The position numbers were made by a program, and so were the translations under genes. This document shows, one piece after another, positions 34,303 to 42,014 of a stretch of 64,000 nt of DNA. Position 1 is the stretch's first letter; each line of letters opens with the position of its first letter. Under the pieces are notes generated by a model. The model searched no databases. It saw only the letters and a program-made list of their open reading frames with translations, and was not told where the DNA came from. The stretch is from Palsa-851 sp035534435 (GTDB lineage: Bacteria; Chloroflexota; Dormibacteria; Aeolococcales; Aeolococcaceae), in NCBI GenBank assembly GCA_035534435.1, contig DATLRX010000014.1, forward strand, positions 1 through 64,000, in the 5' to 3' direction.

Positions 34303-35271
34303 ATGAGCCAGATCACCACACCCGGCAGCGACGACCGGCCCGTCTATCAGTGGCTGCCCGACGCGTCGTCGACGCCGCCCGCCGATGACGCATCCTGGCT
34401 TCCGCCGCGGGGACCGAGCCGCCCGGTCGCGCCGCCACAGCACAGCCCAACAGCGCCACGCCAGCAGCGCGGCCGTCGCGAAGGCGCAGCCGGCGGCATC
34501 CTCGCCGGGATCGCGGCGTTCCTGAAGTACGGGCTCTTTCTGGTCAAGTTCGGCACTTTCGGACCGACGCTGATCACGATGGTGATCGCGATCTGGTTCT
34601 ACACGCTGTTCTTCGGCCCGGCGTTCGCGATCGGCATCGTCTTTCTCATCCTCGTTCACGAGCTCGGCCACTTCATCGTCGCGAGGTGGATGGGAATCCC
34701 GGCGCGGCTGCCGATCTTCGTCGGTCCGCTCGGGGCTTTCACGGCCCTGCGCCGCTCGCCCGCCGACGCAGGCAGATCAGGGATCATCGCGCTCGCCGGG
34801 CCCGCGCTCGGCACTGTCGCGGCGCTCATGTGCTTCCTGCTTGCGTCAACGGCGCCCGAGGGATACGCGAGGTACCTGCTCCTCGCGCTTGCGTTCTTCG
34901 GGTGCTTCCTCAACCTCATCAATCTGGTCCCGGTCGGGTTCCTCGACGGCGCCAAGGTTGCGGATTCGATTCCCGCGTGGATGAACGTTGCGGGGCTGCT
35001 CGTGGTCGCCGCCGTCGTGCTGTTCTTCGGCAACCCGATCGGGCTGATCTTCCTCGTCCTCGGCATCTTCCACACCATCGGTCGATTCCGCCGCGCCAGT
35101 CAGGGTTCCGATCCCGCACAGCTCGCGGCATCGAAACGGGTCGGGCTCGGTGCCGCCTATGTCGCGATCCTGCTGGTCGCCGCCGGCGGGATGAGCATCG
35201 CCAACACGTCGATCGTCAACAGCAACTTCGTGCCAGGCGTGAATCAGAGCACCGGGACGCAGGTGCTCTGA
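34303..35271 (+). CDS. M50 family site-2-type metalloprotease
   Basis: Polytopic membrane protease, 322 residues. A proline-rich cytoplasmic N terminus (about 1-65) precedes several membrane helices. The zinc motif is HELGHFIVAR (about residue 119) and the second conserved element, NLVPVGFLDGAK, stands for the Asn-Pro-Asp-Gly motif with altered residues (Val-Pro-x3-Asp-Gly). Such proteases cleave membrane-embedded anti-sigma factors or signal peptides. Here Asn-Pro-Asp-Gly has Leu and Phe insertions, as in several actinobacterial and Chloroflexi Rip-like proteins. It stands alone, divergent from proC; no sigma/anti-sigma pair is nearby. Confidence 0.83.
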   Translation: MSQITTPGSDDRPVYQWLPDASSTPPADDASWLPPRGPSRPVAPPQHSPTAPRQQRGRREGAAGGILAGIAAFLKYGLFLVKFGTFGPTLITMVIAIWFYTLFFGPAFAIGIVFLILVHELGHFIVARWMGIPARLPIFVGPLGAFTALRRSPADAGRSGIIALAGPALGTVAALMCFLLASTAPEGYARYLLLALAFFGCFLNLINLVPVGFLDGAKVADSIPAWMNVAGLLVVAAVVLFFGNPIGLIFLVLGIFHTIGRFRRASQGSDPAQLAASKRVGLGAAYVAILLVAAGGMSIANTSIVNSNFVPGVNQSTGTQVL

Positions 35272-35298
35272 CGACCTCGAGCCAGTGCCGCGTCCTCC

Positions 35299-36231
35299 TC
35301 AGCCCAGCAGGTTGCGGATCTCCCGGACGAGGTCGATCGAGGCGTCGATCTCGATCTTGCGGTTGGTGAGGCTCTCGACGTTGACCCCGAACGGCAGGCC
35401 GAGCCGGCGGCAGAAAGCGATGAGGGCCCGGGCGTTGACGAGGCATTGCTCGTACGACGCCGTCAGCGGGTCCCCGGACCGGGTGATCTCGGTCCGCAGC
35501 CAGCCCGGGACGTCGATGCCGAGCCAGGACATGAACTCCAGGGTCTTCATCGAGCCGCACGGCGCCAGGGTCAGCACGACCGGCCGTGGTTCCAGACCCT
35601 GGTCCCGGCAGCCGTAGGCATAGTCGGACAGGAGGTTCCGGGTGTGGTCCAGGTCGTAACAGACCTGGGAGACGAAGAACTCGCAGCCGGCATCCTGCTT
35701 GCGCAGCATGCGCTCGTGCTCTCCCCCTGCGTCAGCGTGCCGCTCGGCGACGACAACGCCGCCCATGCGCGGCGGACGCGCGAGAGCGGCGCGCCGGCGG
35801 TAGGCTTCAGCAAGGCTCGTCCTCACCACCTGGCGTCGCGACGCCGCCCCGACCAGCACCGTCAGCACCCGGTCGCGGTCCGCCTCCGACAGCCACTCAC
35901 TGAGCTCGTCCCCGGTGTACTTGCCCACTGCGCGGTAGACGACCACCGGCCCGGCCCAGCCGGCCAGGTGGCGGTCGAGGAAGGTGGACGGATCCATCAT
36001 CGGCATGAATGGGAACGGCCGCGGGGTCGAGGACCGGTCCGCCTCGGCGTCCACGTCATAGAGGATGAGCCCGTCAACCTGCACGGACCGGAGCCGCGCC
36101 AGGGCCGCCTCGGCGATGGTGTCCGCCTGCTCCGGAGTGGTGGTTCGCCGCGGCGGGGTCAGCCCATAGAGCAGGACACCGTCACGGGTCCTGGCCAGAA
36201 GCTGAGCGACCCGATCTCCCTGACGAACCAC
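35299..36231 (-). CDS. Methylenetetrahydrofolate reductase family protein
   Basis: A 310-residue TIM-barrel protein of the MetF superfamily. Motifs include YGLTPPRRTTTPEQAD near the N terminus, VVVAERHADAGGEHERML, the flavin-site-like strand CEFFVSQVCYD and GVNVESLT near the C terminus. These match MTHFR-type proteins, but the usual Glu/Pro-rich start and FFITQ are altered, so it may be a folate- or C1-linked reductase other than MetF. GTG start directly after the stop of the lipoprotein gene (TGA-GTG without gap). Last gene of an eight-gene minus-strand operon that begins at 41451. Confidence 0.75.
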   Translation of the reverse strand: MVRQGDRVAQLLARTRDGVLLYGLTPPRRTTTPEQADTIAEAALARLRSVQVDGLILYDVDAEADRSSTPRPFPFMPMMDPSTFLDRHLAGWAGPVVVYRAVGKYTGDELSEWLSEADRDRVLTVLVGAASRRQVVRTSLAEAYRRRAALARPPRMGGVVVAERHADAGGEHERMLRKQDAGCEFFVSQVCYDLDHTRNLLSDYAYGCRDQGLEPRPVVLTLAPCGSMKTLEFMSWLGIDVPGWLRTEITRSGDPLTASYEQCLVNARALIAFCRRLGLPFGVNVESLTNRKIEIDASIDLVREIRNLLG

Positions 36232-37065
36232 TCAGCGGCTCGGGGTCGATGTCGGCGCGGCGGGCGCCTCGCACAGCGGGAAGGGGAACGACAGCGAGTT
36301 GTAGAGGTCGCCGAACACGTCGAGCTGACCGCTGTTCTGATAGTTGAACCCGATGAGCACCGCCTCGGTCTTGCTCAGCGTCAATCGGATCTCCGCGTAC
36401 AGCGGCAGACGCGGCACCGGGAGCGCCGTCGGCGTGGCGCCGGTGTACGACGCCTCCTTGACGTAGTAGGACAGCGTCCCCGTGTACCCGCATACCTGCA
36501 CCGGTCCCGTGTCGGATTGCGAGTACCCGGGCAGGCCGCGAGGACCGAACGAGCCGGGCGTGGTGCCCGTCTCGAGGAGGATGCTCTGCATCCCCTGTTG
36601 CGGCAGGAAGACGGTCCCATAGCTTTCCTGCTGAAATGCCCATGCCTGCGGATAGAGGGCCGAAAAGCCGCTGGCCTCCGCATACCGGTTGAAGCTCCCC
36701 GGGGCCGTGAGGGTGGGGTCGGCGACGATCCAGCCCGTCGTGGAGCGTCCCTGCACCTTCATCCAGCCGCCGCCTCCGCTCTGGTAGTCGAGCACGGTGA
36801 AGGACGCTCCCTGCCCGAAGTTGCCGACCACGTTGGCCGATCCGAGTGCCGGCGCGGAGTGGATGCGGAGCCCGAGCGGGCTGAGAACGGTTCGCGAGCT
36901 GCCGACGATCACCGGGGTCGGGCTGGGTGTCGGGCTGGTTGCGCTCGTCGGCGCGGTCGATGGCGTCGGCGACGTCCTGGACGGCGTGCCACCACAGGCC
37001 GCGATCAGCGCGGCTGACACGGCCGGCAGACCGGCAGCGATCAGGCGGCGAGCACGCGCAGGCAT
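36232..37065 (-). CDS. Lipoprotein with SH3-like domain
   Basis: Predicted exported lipoprotein, 277 residues. It has a signal peptide with a lipobox Leu-Ile-Ala-Ala-Cys (SAALIAACGG), a Ser/Thr/Pro-rich linker (about 30-58), and a bacterial SH3-like domain (about 60-125; LGLRIHSAPALGSANVVGNF ... GWMKVQGRSTTGWIV). A C-terminal domain of about 150 residues follows that I do not recognise. ATG 37065 is chosen because it starts the signal peptide; the longer frame runs further into the HDAC gene. It overlaps the HDAC gene by 25 bases. It may bind cell-wall peptides. Confidence 0.78.
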   Translation of the reverse strand: MPARARRLIAAGLPAVSAALIAACGGTPSRTSPTPSTAPTSATSPTPSPTPVIVGSSRTVLSPLGLRIHSAPALGSANVVGNFGQGASFTVLDYQSGGGGWMKVQGRSTTGWIVADPTLTAPGSFNRYAEASGFSALYPQAWAFQQESYGTVFLPQQGMQSILLETGTTPGSFGPRGLPGYSQSDTGPVQVCGYTGTLSYYVKEASYTGATPTALPVPRLPLYAEIRLTLSKTEAVLIGFNYQNSGQLDVFGDLYNSLSFPFPLCEAPAAPTSTPSR

Positions 37066-37976
37066 CCGGCGGCGGACGCCGTGATGGCGCGCAGGTCGTA
37101 GCCACCTTCGAGGAGCCACAGGTTTCTTCCCTCAGCGTGCGTTTGCGCAAGCGTTCGGATCCGCGTGGCGACCGCGGAGTAGGTGTCGTCGTCAAGCATG
37201 AGCTCAGCGAGCGGATCGTCGCGATGCGCGTCGAATCCCGCGCTCACCACGATGAGCTCGGGCGCATGGGCGGCCACGGCGGGAGCCACGATCTCGTCGA
37301 ACAGCTCGAGCCAGCGTGTCCCGTCGGTTCCGGGCGGCACGGGGACATTCACGGTGGTCCCGGCCGCGCCCGGGTCGCCGCGCTCCTCGGCGCTTCCCGT
37401 GCCCGGGTACCACGGGAACTGATGCAGGGACGTGTACAGCACCGCCGGGTCGGCATAGAAGATGTCCTGCGTGCCGTTGCCGTGATGCACGTCGATGTCG
37501 ACGATCGCGATCCGCTGCGCACCCGCTCGCTGCGCGACGCGCACGGCGATCGCCGCATTGTTGAAGAGGCAGAAACCCATTGGCAGATATGGTGTTGCGT
37601 GGTGTCCCGGAGGGCGCACCACCGCGAACGCGGCGAGCGCCTCGCCATCCATCAGCGCACGAGCGGCGCGCGATGCGCACCCTGCCGCGTTCAGCGCGAC
37701 AGCGTACGAGTGCTCGGTCGCATACGTATCCGCGTCGAACCATCCCCCGCCCTTCACCGACATCCCTTCCACGCGACGGACCTCGGCGTCGGAATGCACC
37801 AGCAGCGGCAGCTCACGCCGGCCGGTCGGCGCGTCGAGCCAGGGAAGCGCGGCAAGCTCGGGGTCCGCGGCGATCCCGTCGAGAATCGCGATCACACGAT
37901 CCGGCCGCTCGGGATGCCCGTCGCGAGCATGTTCGAACTGGTCGTCGTTGCGAATCAGCGCCAGCGGAACCGTCAC
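37041..37976 (-). CDS. Histone deacetylase family amidohydrolase
   Basis: Zinc amidohydrolase of the arginase-deacetylase fold (AcuC/acetylpolyamine amidohydrolase group), 311 residues. Catalytic elements are RPPGHHATPYLPMGFCLFNN (His pair), AIVDIDVHHGNGTQD (zinc Asp and His), LYTSLHQFPWYPGTG, and VSAGFDAHRDDPLAELML (second zinc Asp). It likely removes acetyl groups from lysines of metabolic enzymes or from small amines. It overlaps pyrF by 4 bases at the 5' end and the lipoprotein by 25 at the 3' end. All metal ligands are visible, so it should be active. Confidence 0.9.
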   Translation of the reverse strand: MTVPLALIRNDDQFEHARDGHPERPDRVIAILDGIAADPELAALPWLDAPTGRRELPLLVHSDAEVRRVEGMSVKGGGWFDADTYATEHSYAVALNAAGCASRAARALMDGEALAAFAVVRPPGHHATPYLPMGFCLFNNAAIAVRVAQRAGAQRIAIVDIDVHHGNGTQDIFYADPAVLYTSLHQFPWYPGTGSAEERGDPGAAGTTVNVPVPPGTDGTRWLELFDEIVAPAVAAHAPELIVVSAGFDAHRDDPLAELMLDDDTYSAVATRIRTLAQTHAEGRNLWLLEGGYDLRAITASAAGCLRVLAA

Positions 37977-38761
37977 GCGGGTGAAACTGCGGCCCGGACG
38001 ACCTCGATACGCTCACGCAGCTCGCGCGCCGCGGCGGCCGGACCATCCGTTGCGGCCGCGATGCCTCGACTTACGGCGACGATCACACCCCGGCCGCGGC
38101 TGTCGAGCCCCGCGCTGACCGCATCCTCGAGCGACCCACCCTGCGCGCCGACGCCCGGGAGCAGGAGCGGCGCCGACGGCGCTGCGTTGCGGATCGCCTC
38201 GACCTCCTGGGGCGCGGTGGCACCGACCACGAAGCCGACGGCTCCGCCGGGGTCGGCGGCGAGGCCGACCTCGACGATGCGACGGCTCACCGGCTCGCCG
38301 GATTCGAGGCGCGCGTCGAGGATGTCCGCGGCGCCAGGGTTGCTGCTCCGAGCCACGAGCAGGATCCCGCGTCCGTCGCGGTCGAGGAACGGCGTGAGCG
38401 AGTCACGGCCGAGGAGCGGGTTGATCGTGACGCAGTCGGCACCCAGGACATCGAAAAGCGCCCGCGCATACGCGGCCGCCGTGTTCCCGATGTCCCCGCG
38501 CTTGGCGTCCAGGATGAGGATGCGATCGGCGGGGATGTGCGAACGCAGCCGCTCGAGCACCGCGTAGCCAGCGGACCCGAACTGCTCGAAGAAGGCGAGG
38601 TTCGGCTTGAACGCGCAGACATGGTCGATCGTCGCCTCGACGATGTCGAGACAGCCGCGCTCGGCCTCAGCCGCGCTGGCGAATCCGGCAGGGTCGAGCC
38701 CGGCACACAGGAGCGACGCGGTCGCATCGACGCACGCGTCCAGGCGTGCGGCGAACGTCAC
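37973..38761 (-). CDS. pyrF: Orotidine 5'-phosphate decarboxylase, type 2
   Basis: Last step of UMP synthesis. The 262-residue protein has the type 2 signature ILDAKRGDIGNTAAAYARAL with catalytic Lys and Asp, FKPNLAFFEQFGSAG for the substrate, and LLLPGVGAQGGSLEDAV for phosphate binding. The family is longer than E. coli PyrF (about 245) and common in actinobacteria, myxobacteria and Chloroflexi. No other pyr genes are in the window. It overlaps HDAC by 4 bases and follows the zinc-ribbon gene by 4 bases. Confidence 0.93.
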   Translation of the reverse strand: MTFAARLDACVDATASLLCAGLDPAGFASAAEAERGCLDIVEATIDHVCAFKPNLAFFEQFGSAGYAVLERLRSHIPADRILILDAKRGDIGNTAAAYARALFDVLGADCVTINPLLGRDSLTPFLDRDGRGILLVARSSNPGAADILDARLESGEPVSRRIVEVGLAADPGGAVGFVVGATAPQEVEAIRNAAPSAPLLLPGVGAQGGSLEDAVSAGLDSRGRGVIVAVSRGIAAATDGPAAAARELRERIEVVRAAVSPA

Positions 38762-38765
38762 GGCG

Positions 38766-38963
38766 CTACCAGGCCTCCCTCGACGTGCTCGGCTGAATGG
38801 CGCCCTGGTCCGGCCGCGGCCAGTACGGCATCTCGATGCGGTCCTTGTACTTCGCCGCGCAGTGCGGGCAGACGCGCGCGATGTGGCCGTCGAGGATCAC
38901 CGCGGACAGCCGGTAGATCGGAGTCTCCTCCCCGTCGCAGTCACACGTCGCAGTCACCGCCAT
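38766..38963 (-). CDS. Small zinc-ribbon protein
   Basis: A 65-residue protein with two potential zinc-binding knuckles: Cys-Asp-Cys at residues 7-9 (TCDCDGEE) and Cys-Pro-His-Cys near 32-35 (RVCPHCAAKY). I do not recognise a family or a partner. It sits 4 bases before pyrF and 27 after the PH-domain gene, so it is a member of the operon. A structural or nucleic-acid-binding role is possible but not shown. Confidence 0.6.
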   Translation of the reverse strand: MAVTATCDCDGEETPIYRLSAVILDGHIARVCPHCAAKYKDRIEMPYWPRPDQGAIQPSTSREAW

Positions 38964-38990
38964 CAGTGCGATATTGCCACGGACGCGGGG

Positions 38991-40388
38991 TCAGCCCGCG
39001 GCCGGGACGGGAGCCGGCTGCGGTGGAGGGACCCGCCGCGAGAGGCGCGCGCGTTCACTGATGCGCCGGAGCATCTCGAGTGCCTCGGTCTCGTCGCGGC
39101 AGCGGGCGGAGGCCTGCCAGCGCCGGCCGGCAGTGTCGACGTCGACCGTCGCAACGCGAAAGGCGCGTTGCAGTGGCCCGGATTTCAGATGCACGCTCTG
39201 CACCTTGACGAGCGGAACGATGATCGTCGAGCTCTGGACCCTCCCCGTCCGGGCGTAGACGTAGCGCTCTCCGAACCATGCCGCGAGGAAATGAAAGGAG
39301 AACGGCGCCTTCAGGCGGGCTCGTCGCGGCGGCCCGGCGTCGGGGGGAGGGCCCGGGTGCGCGTCGGGCATCACCCGGGCGAGCAGCCAGAGTGCCTGCT
39401 CGCGAGAGGCCACCGGGATGAGGGTTCGCGCGACCTGCTGGGCATCGCGGTCACTCTCGCGCGAGACGGCCTGCCGGGCGACGTCCACCTCGAGGCGCGT
39501 CCAGCCGAAGACGCGCCAGAAGAGTGGCTCGACAACCCGCACCGCCTGGATCCGTCCGTACGGGATCGTCTCGTGGCGGCGCTGCAGGAGCCCGCGGTCG
39601 AGCCGGACCCCATCCCCCGCCTCGCTGATCGTGAAGTCGAAGTCCTCGTTGAAGGCACGCGCGACCCCGAGTGCGCTGATCGCCAGCACCGTGATCGCGC
39701 TGCCGAGCGCTCCCACGCCAACGATGGGAGCCGCGGCGATGGCGGCGATGGCGACGATCGCGATGAACACCGGCGTGACCACCTGCGCGCGCATCAGCAG
39801 CGCGGGCATGAGCAGCCCGTTCTGGATGTGCAGCAACGGCAGTGACGGCGGCTCGGGAGTTCCGGCCTCCAGGCCGTGCGCGAGCGCAAGGAGGCGGGCG
39901 CGAACGATCGGGGCCTGTGCCGCGGTCAGGTAGGCGAGCCGCCCGTGCTCGGCCCCACGCCCCGCCGACACGACGCGGACCTCGGCGAGGCCGAGGAACC
40001 GCCCCGCAAGCGGAGCGATGACGTCGACGGCCTGGATGCGAGCCAGCGGGATGCGCAACGACTGTCGGCGGATCAGCCCCGTCTCGATCTGGAGCGCCCC
40101 TTCGGCAATCCGCCACCGCGTCACGAGCCAGGAGATGACCCCGCTGATCCCGCCGAGCGCGAGGAGCACGGCATACGCCGCCAGTGAGAACGGAAACCCA
40201 TGCGGATCATGGCGACCCTGGGAGTCGGCGATCGACGGCACAGCGATGACGAGCACCCCGATGACCACGCTGCCGAAGCGCACCACCGGGGAGAGTGGAT
40301 GCAAGCGACGCCACGTCTCGCCCACCTCCGGCAGGATCGCGGCATCCATCGTCGACGCTGCTCCGGTCATCGGAGACGGTTGGACCAT
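38991..40388 (-). CDS. Membrane protein with bPH2 domains (YdbT-like)
   Basis: A 465-residue membrane protein with helix pairs (about 37-85 and 200-245) that separate soluble domains of the bacterial PH type 2 family. The first domain is recognised by GLIRRQSLRIPLARIQAVDV, the second by RRHETIPYGRIQAVRVVEP, and a third, looser one by STIIVPLVKVQSVHLKSGPL. The repeated Arg/Leu-x2-Ile-Gln-x-Val is the family hallmark. YdbS/YdbT pairs in Firmicutes have this layout and are linked to resistance to antimicrobial peptides. ATG 40388 overlaps the stop of the YdbS-like gene by 1 base. Confidence 0.82.
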   Translation of the reverse strand: MVQPSPMTGAASTMDAAILPEVGETWRRLHPLSPVVRFGSVVIGVLVIAVPSIADSQGRHDPHGFPFSLAAYAVLLALGGISGVISWLVTRWRIAEGALQIETGLIRRQSLRIPLARIQAVDVIAPLAGRFLGLAEVRVVSAGRGAEHGRLAYLTAAQAPIVRARLLALAHGLEAGTPEPPSLPLLHIQNGLLMPALLMRAQVVTPVFIAIVAIAAIAAAPIVGVGALGSAITVLAISALGVARAFNEDFDFTISEAGDGVRLDRGLLQRRHETIPYGRIQAVRVVEPLFWRVFGWTRLEVDVARQAVSRESDRDAQQVARTLIPVASREQALWLLARVMPDAHPGPPPDAGPPRRARLKAPFSFHFLAAWFGERYVYARTGRVQSSTIIVPLVKVQSVHLKSGPLQRAFRVATVDVDTAGRRWQASARCRDETEALEMLRRISERARLSRRVPPPQPAPVPAAG

Positions 40389-40885
40389 CACAGCCCGGTC
40401 GCCTTGGCCTCCCCCACCGTCGCCAGCCGGTCGCGCAGCGCGTCGGCGTCGACGCGCACGAGGCCGGGGATGCGTGCATCCGAAGCCGCCGCGGCGGTGT
40501 GGAGCTGCACTGTCGCCAGGCCGAACGCGCGATCGATCGGGCCGGCCGTGACGTCGATGAACTGCATGCGCCCGTACGGCACGACCGACACACGCCGGAA
40601 CAGCAGGCCGCGAACGACGATGAGGTCGTCCTCGCGTTCCGCGTAGCCCCACGAACGAAAACGTCCGCGCTCGACAAGCCACGCGACAATCGCCATCAAC
40701 ACAATCACCACTGGCACCAGGGGTGCCGCGGGGACGCGCGTGACGAATGCGACGACGAGCGCGACGATGAGCACCGGCCCCCAGAAGAGCGCGATCTGGC
40801 ACTGCCGCGCGACCCAGAACCGCGGCGAAAGGCGGCGCAGGTTCGGCGTGTCGAGCGTGTCCAGGGCTGTTGCAGCGGTCGTCAT
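40388..40885 (-). CDS. bPH2 domain membrane protein (YdbS-like)
   Basis: A 165-residue protein with two N-terminal membrane helices (ALFWGPVLIVALVVAFVT, PLVPVVIVLMAIVAWLVE) and a C-terminal bPH2 domain (about 85-160; RGLLFRRVSVVPYGRMQFID, then GLATVQLHTAAA). It is the usual small partner of the larger YdbT-like protein encoded next. It overlaps the acyltransferase gene upstream by 4 bases. The pair probably forms a membrane complex; its role in this organism is unknown. Confidence 0.85.
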   Translation of the reverse strand: MTTAATALDTLDTPNLRRLSPRFWVARQCQIALFWGPVLIVALVVAFVTRVPAAPLVPVVIVLMAIVAWLVERGRFRSWGYAEREDDLIVVRGLLFRRVSVVPYGRMQFIDVTAGPIDRAFGLATVQLHTAAAASDARIPGLVRVDADALRDRLATVGEAKATGL

Positions 40886-41451
40886 CCCGCGGTCTCAGGG
40901 CATGCGTCGCAACGCGTGACTCCGGGGATCTCCGCGCGAGCGCCGCACGCGCACACCCATCCGGCCGGTCGCGCCGGTACGCCGAGCACGAGCGCGAACG
41001 GAGCAACGTCGCGCGTCACCACCGCACCGGCGCCGACCATCGCCCAGCTGCCGATGCTGATCCCGGTGACGATCGTCGCGCTGGCGCCGATCGATGCTCC
41101 ATCGCCCACGACTGTGTCGCCATGTGCCCACTGCGCCTCGGTGCGCAGCCGTCCATCCGGCATGACGGCGCGGGGCGAACGGTCGTTGGTGAACACGACT
41201 GCCGGACCGACGAAGACACCATTGCCGAGTCGCAGACCGCTGTACAGCAATGCGGCGTTCTGCACCTTGCAGCGATCGCCGATGATCACCCCGAGGTCGA
41301 CCGTCACATCCGATCCGATGATGCAGCTCGAACCGATGCGCGATCCGCGACGTAGGTGAGCGTTCGCCCAGACGAACGTCCCGGCGCCGATTTCGACATC
41401 GTCCTCGACACGCGCAAGGGGGTGCACGTACGGCGCGGAGAGCTCACTCAT
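40882..41451 (-). CDS. Left-handed beta-helix acyltransferase with zinc ribbon tail
   Basis: A 189-residue hexapeptide-repeat acetyltransferase (WbpD/WlbB-like). Repeats of Ile/Val-Gly-x4 type run through about residues 15-145 (VEIGAGTFVWANAHL, RIGSSCIIGSDVTV, ASIGASATIVTGISIG). The loop HGDTVVGDGAS and VTRDVAPFALVLGVPARP are typical of UDP-sugar N-acetyltransferases. The C terminus carries two Cys pairs (CACGARAE ... RCDAC), a possible zinc ribbon. It is the first gene of the minus-strand operon that ends with the MTHFR-like gene; TATAGC lies 8 bases upstream of the ATG. Likely acts on a cell-surface sugar, the exact acceptor being unknown. Confidence 0.82.
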   Translation of the reverse strand: MSELSAPYVHPLARVEDDVEIGAGTFVWANAHLRRGSRIGSSCIIGSDVTVDLGVIIGDRCKVQNAALLYSGLRLGNGVFVGPAVVFTNDRSPRAVMPDGRLRTEAQWAHGDTVVGDGASIGASATIVTGISIGSWAMVGAGAVVTRDVAPFALVLGVPARPAGWVCACGARAEIPGVTRCDACPETAG

Positions 41452-41533
41452 CCTCGAGAGCTATATCACACCCACCAACCAGATCCCGAATCGCATGCGC
41501 AGCGCTGGACGTTTGGGGACCCCGAGCGCACGA

Positions 41534-41550
41534 TAGACTGACCCGAGGAG
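41534..41550 (+). promoter_or_regulatory. -10 hexamer and ribosome site for membrane gene
   Basis: TAGACT at 41534-41539 and GAGGAG near 41546. This is a leadered version of the same hexamer type that sits right at start codons elsewhere in the window. Confidence 0.4.
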
Positions 41551-41555
41551 AAAGG

Positions 41556-42014
41556 ATGAGTGCGCTGAAGCCCCGCGTCGAAGCCGGCCTGCGGCGATTC
41601 GAGGGCAGGATCGGCATCGATCGCGAAGGGCGGACCGTCTGGGTGTGGCTGATGCCCCCGGCGATCGGCCTCGTGACGGCGTGCCTCGCGCCTTTCATGC
41701 CCGGGCTTCCGGACTCGATGGGGCTCATCTACCGTCTGACGCTCGCGATCTTCGGTTTCGTCACCATGACGGCCATAACGTCGATCTACCTGATCTCGTT
41801 CGACAACGACCACAACCAGCAGGCACCGGTCGACGGCCCGGAGCAGGCTCGCGGTGACGACCGCGGACCCGAGGAGCCGCCCGCTCCCTCAGGCCCGCCG
41901 CCGAAATCGCTCCATCGCCTCGACGCCGTCTCCGAGCCCGGGGACGAGCAGCATGAGCCCGGCGCCGCCGACGAGCGGTCCAGAGTCCCGGCAGTTTCCG
42001 GAGCGAGGCGCTAG
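41556..42014 (+). CDS. Membrane protein of unknown function
   Basis: A 152-residue protein with two membrane helices (about 30-50 and 58-82; WLMPPAIGLVTACLAPFM, LTLAIFGFVTMTAITSIYLI) and a long hydrophilic, Pro/Glu-rich C-terminal tail that looks disordered. I do not recognise a family. Good ribosome site (GAGGAGAAAGG) ahead of ATG 41556. It is convergent with the CocE-type hydrolase and overlaps it by 4 bases. Confidence 0.65.
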   Translation: MSALKPRVEAGLRRFEGRIGIDREGRTVWVWLMPPAIGLVTACLAPFMPGLPDSMGLIYRLTLAIFGFVTMTAITSIYLISFDNDHNQQAPVDGPEQARGDDRGPEEPPAPSGPPPKSLHRLDAVSEPGDEQHEPGAADERSRVPAVSGARR

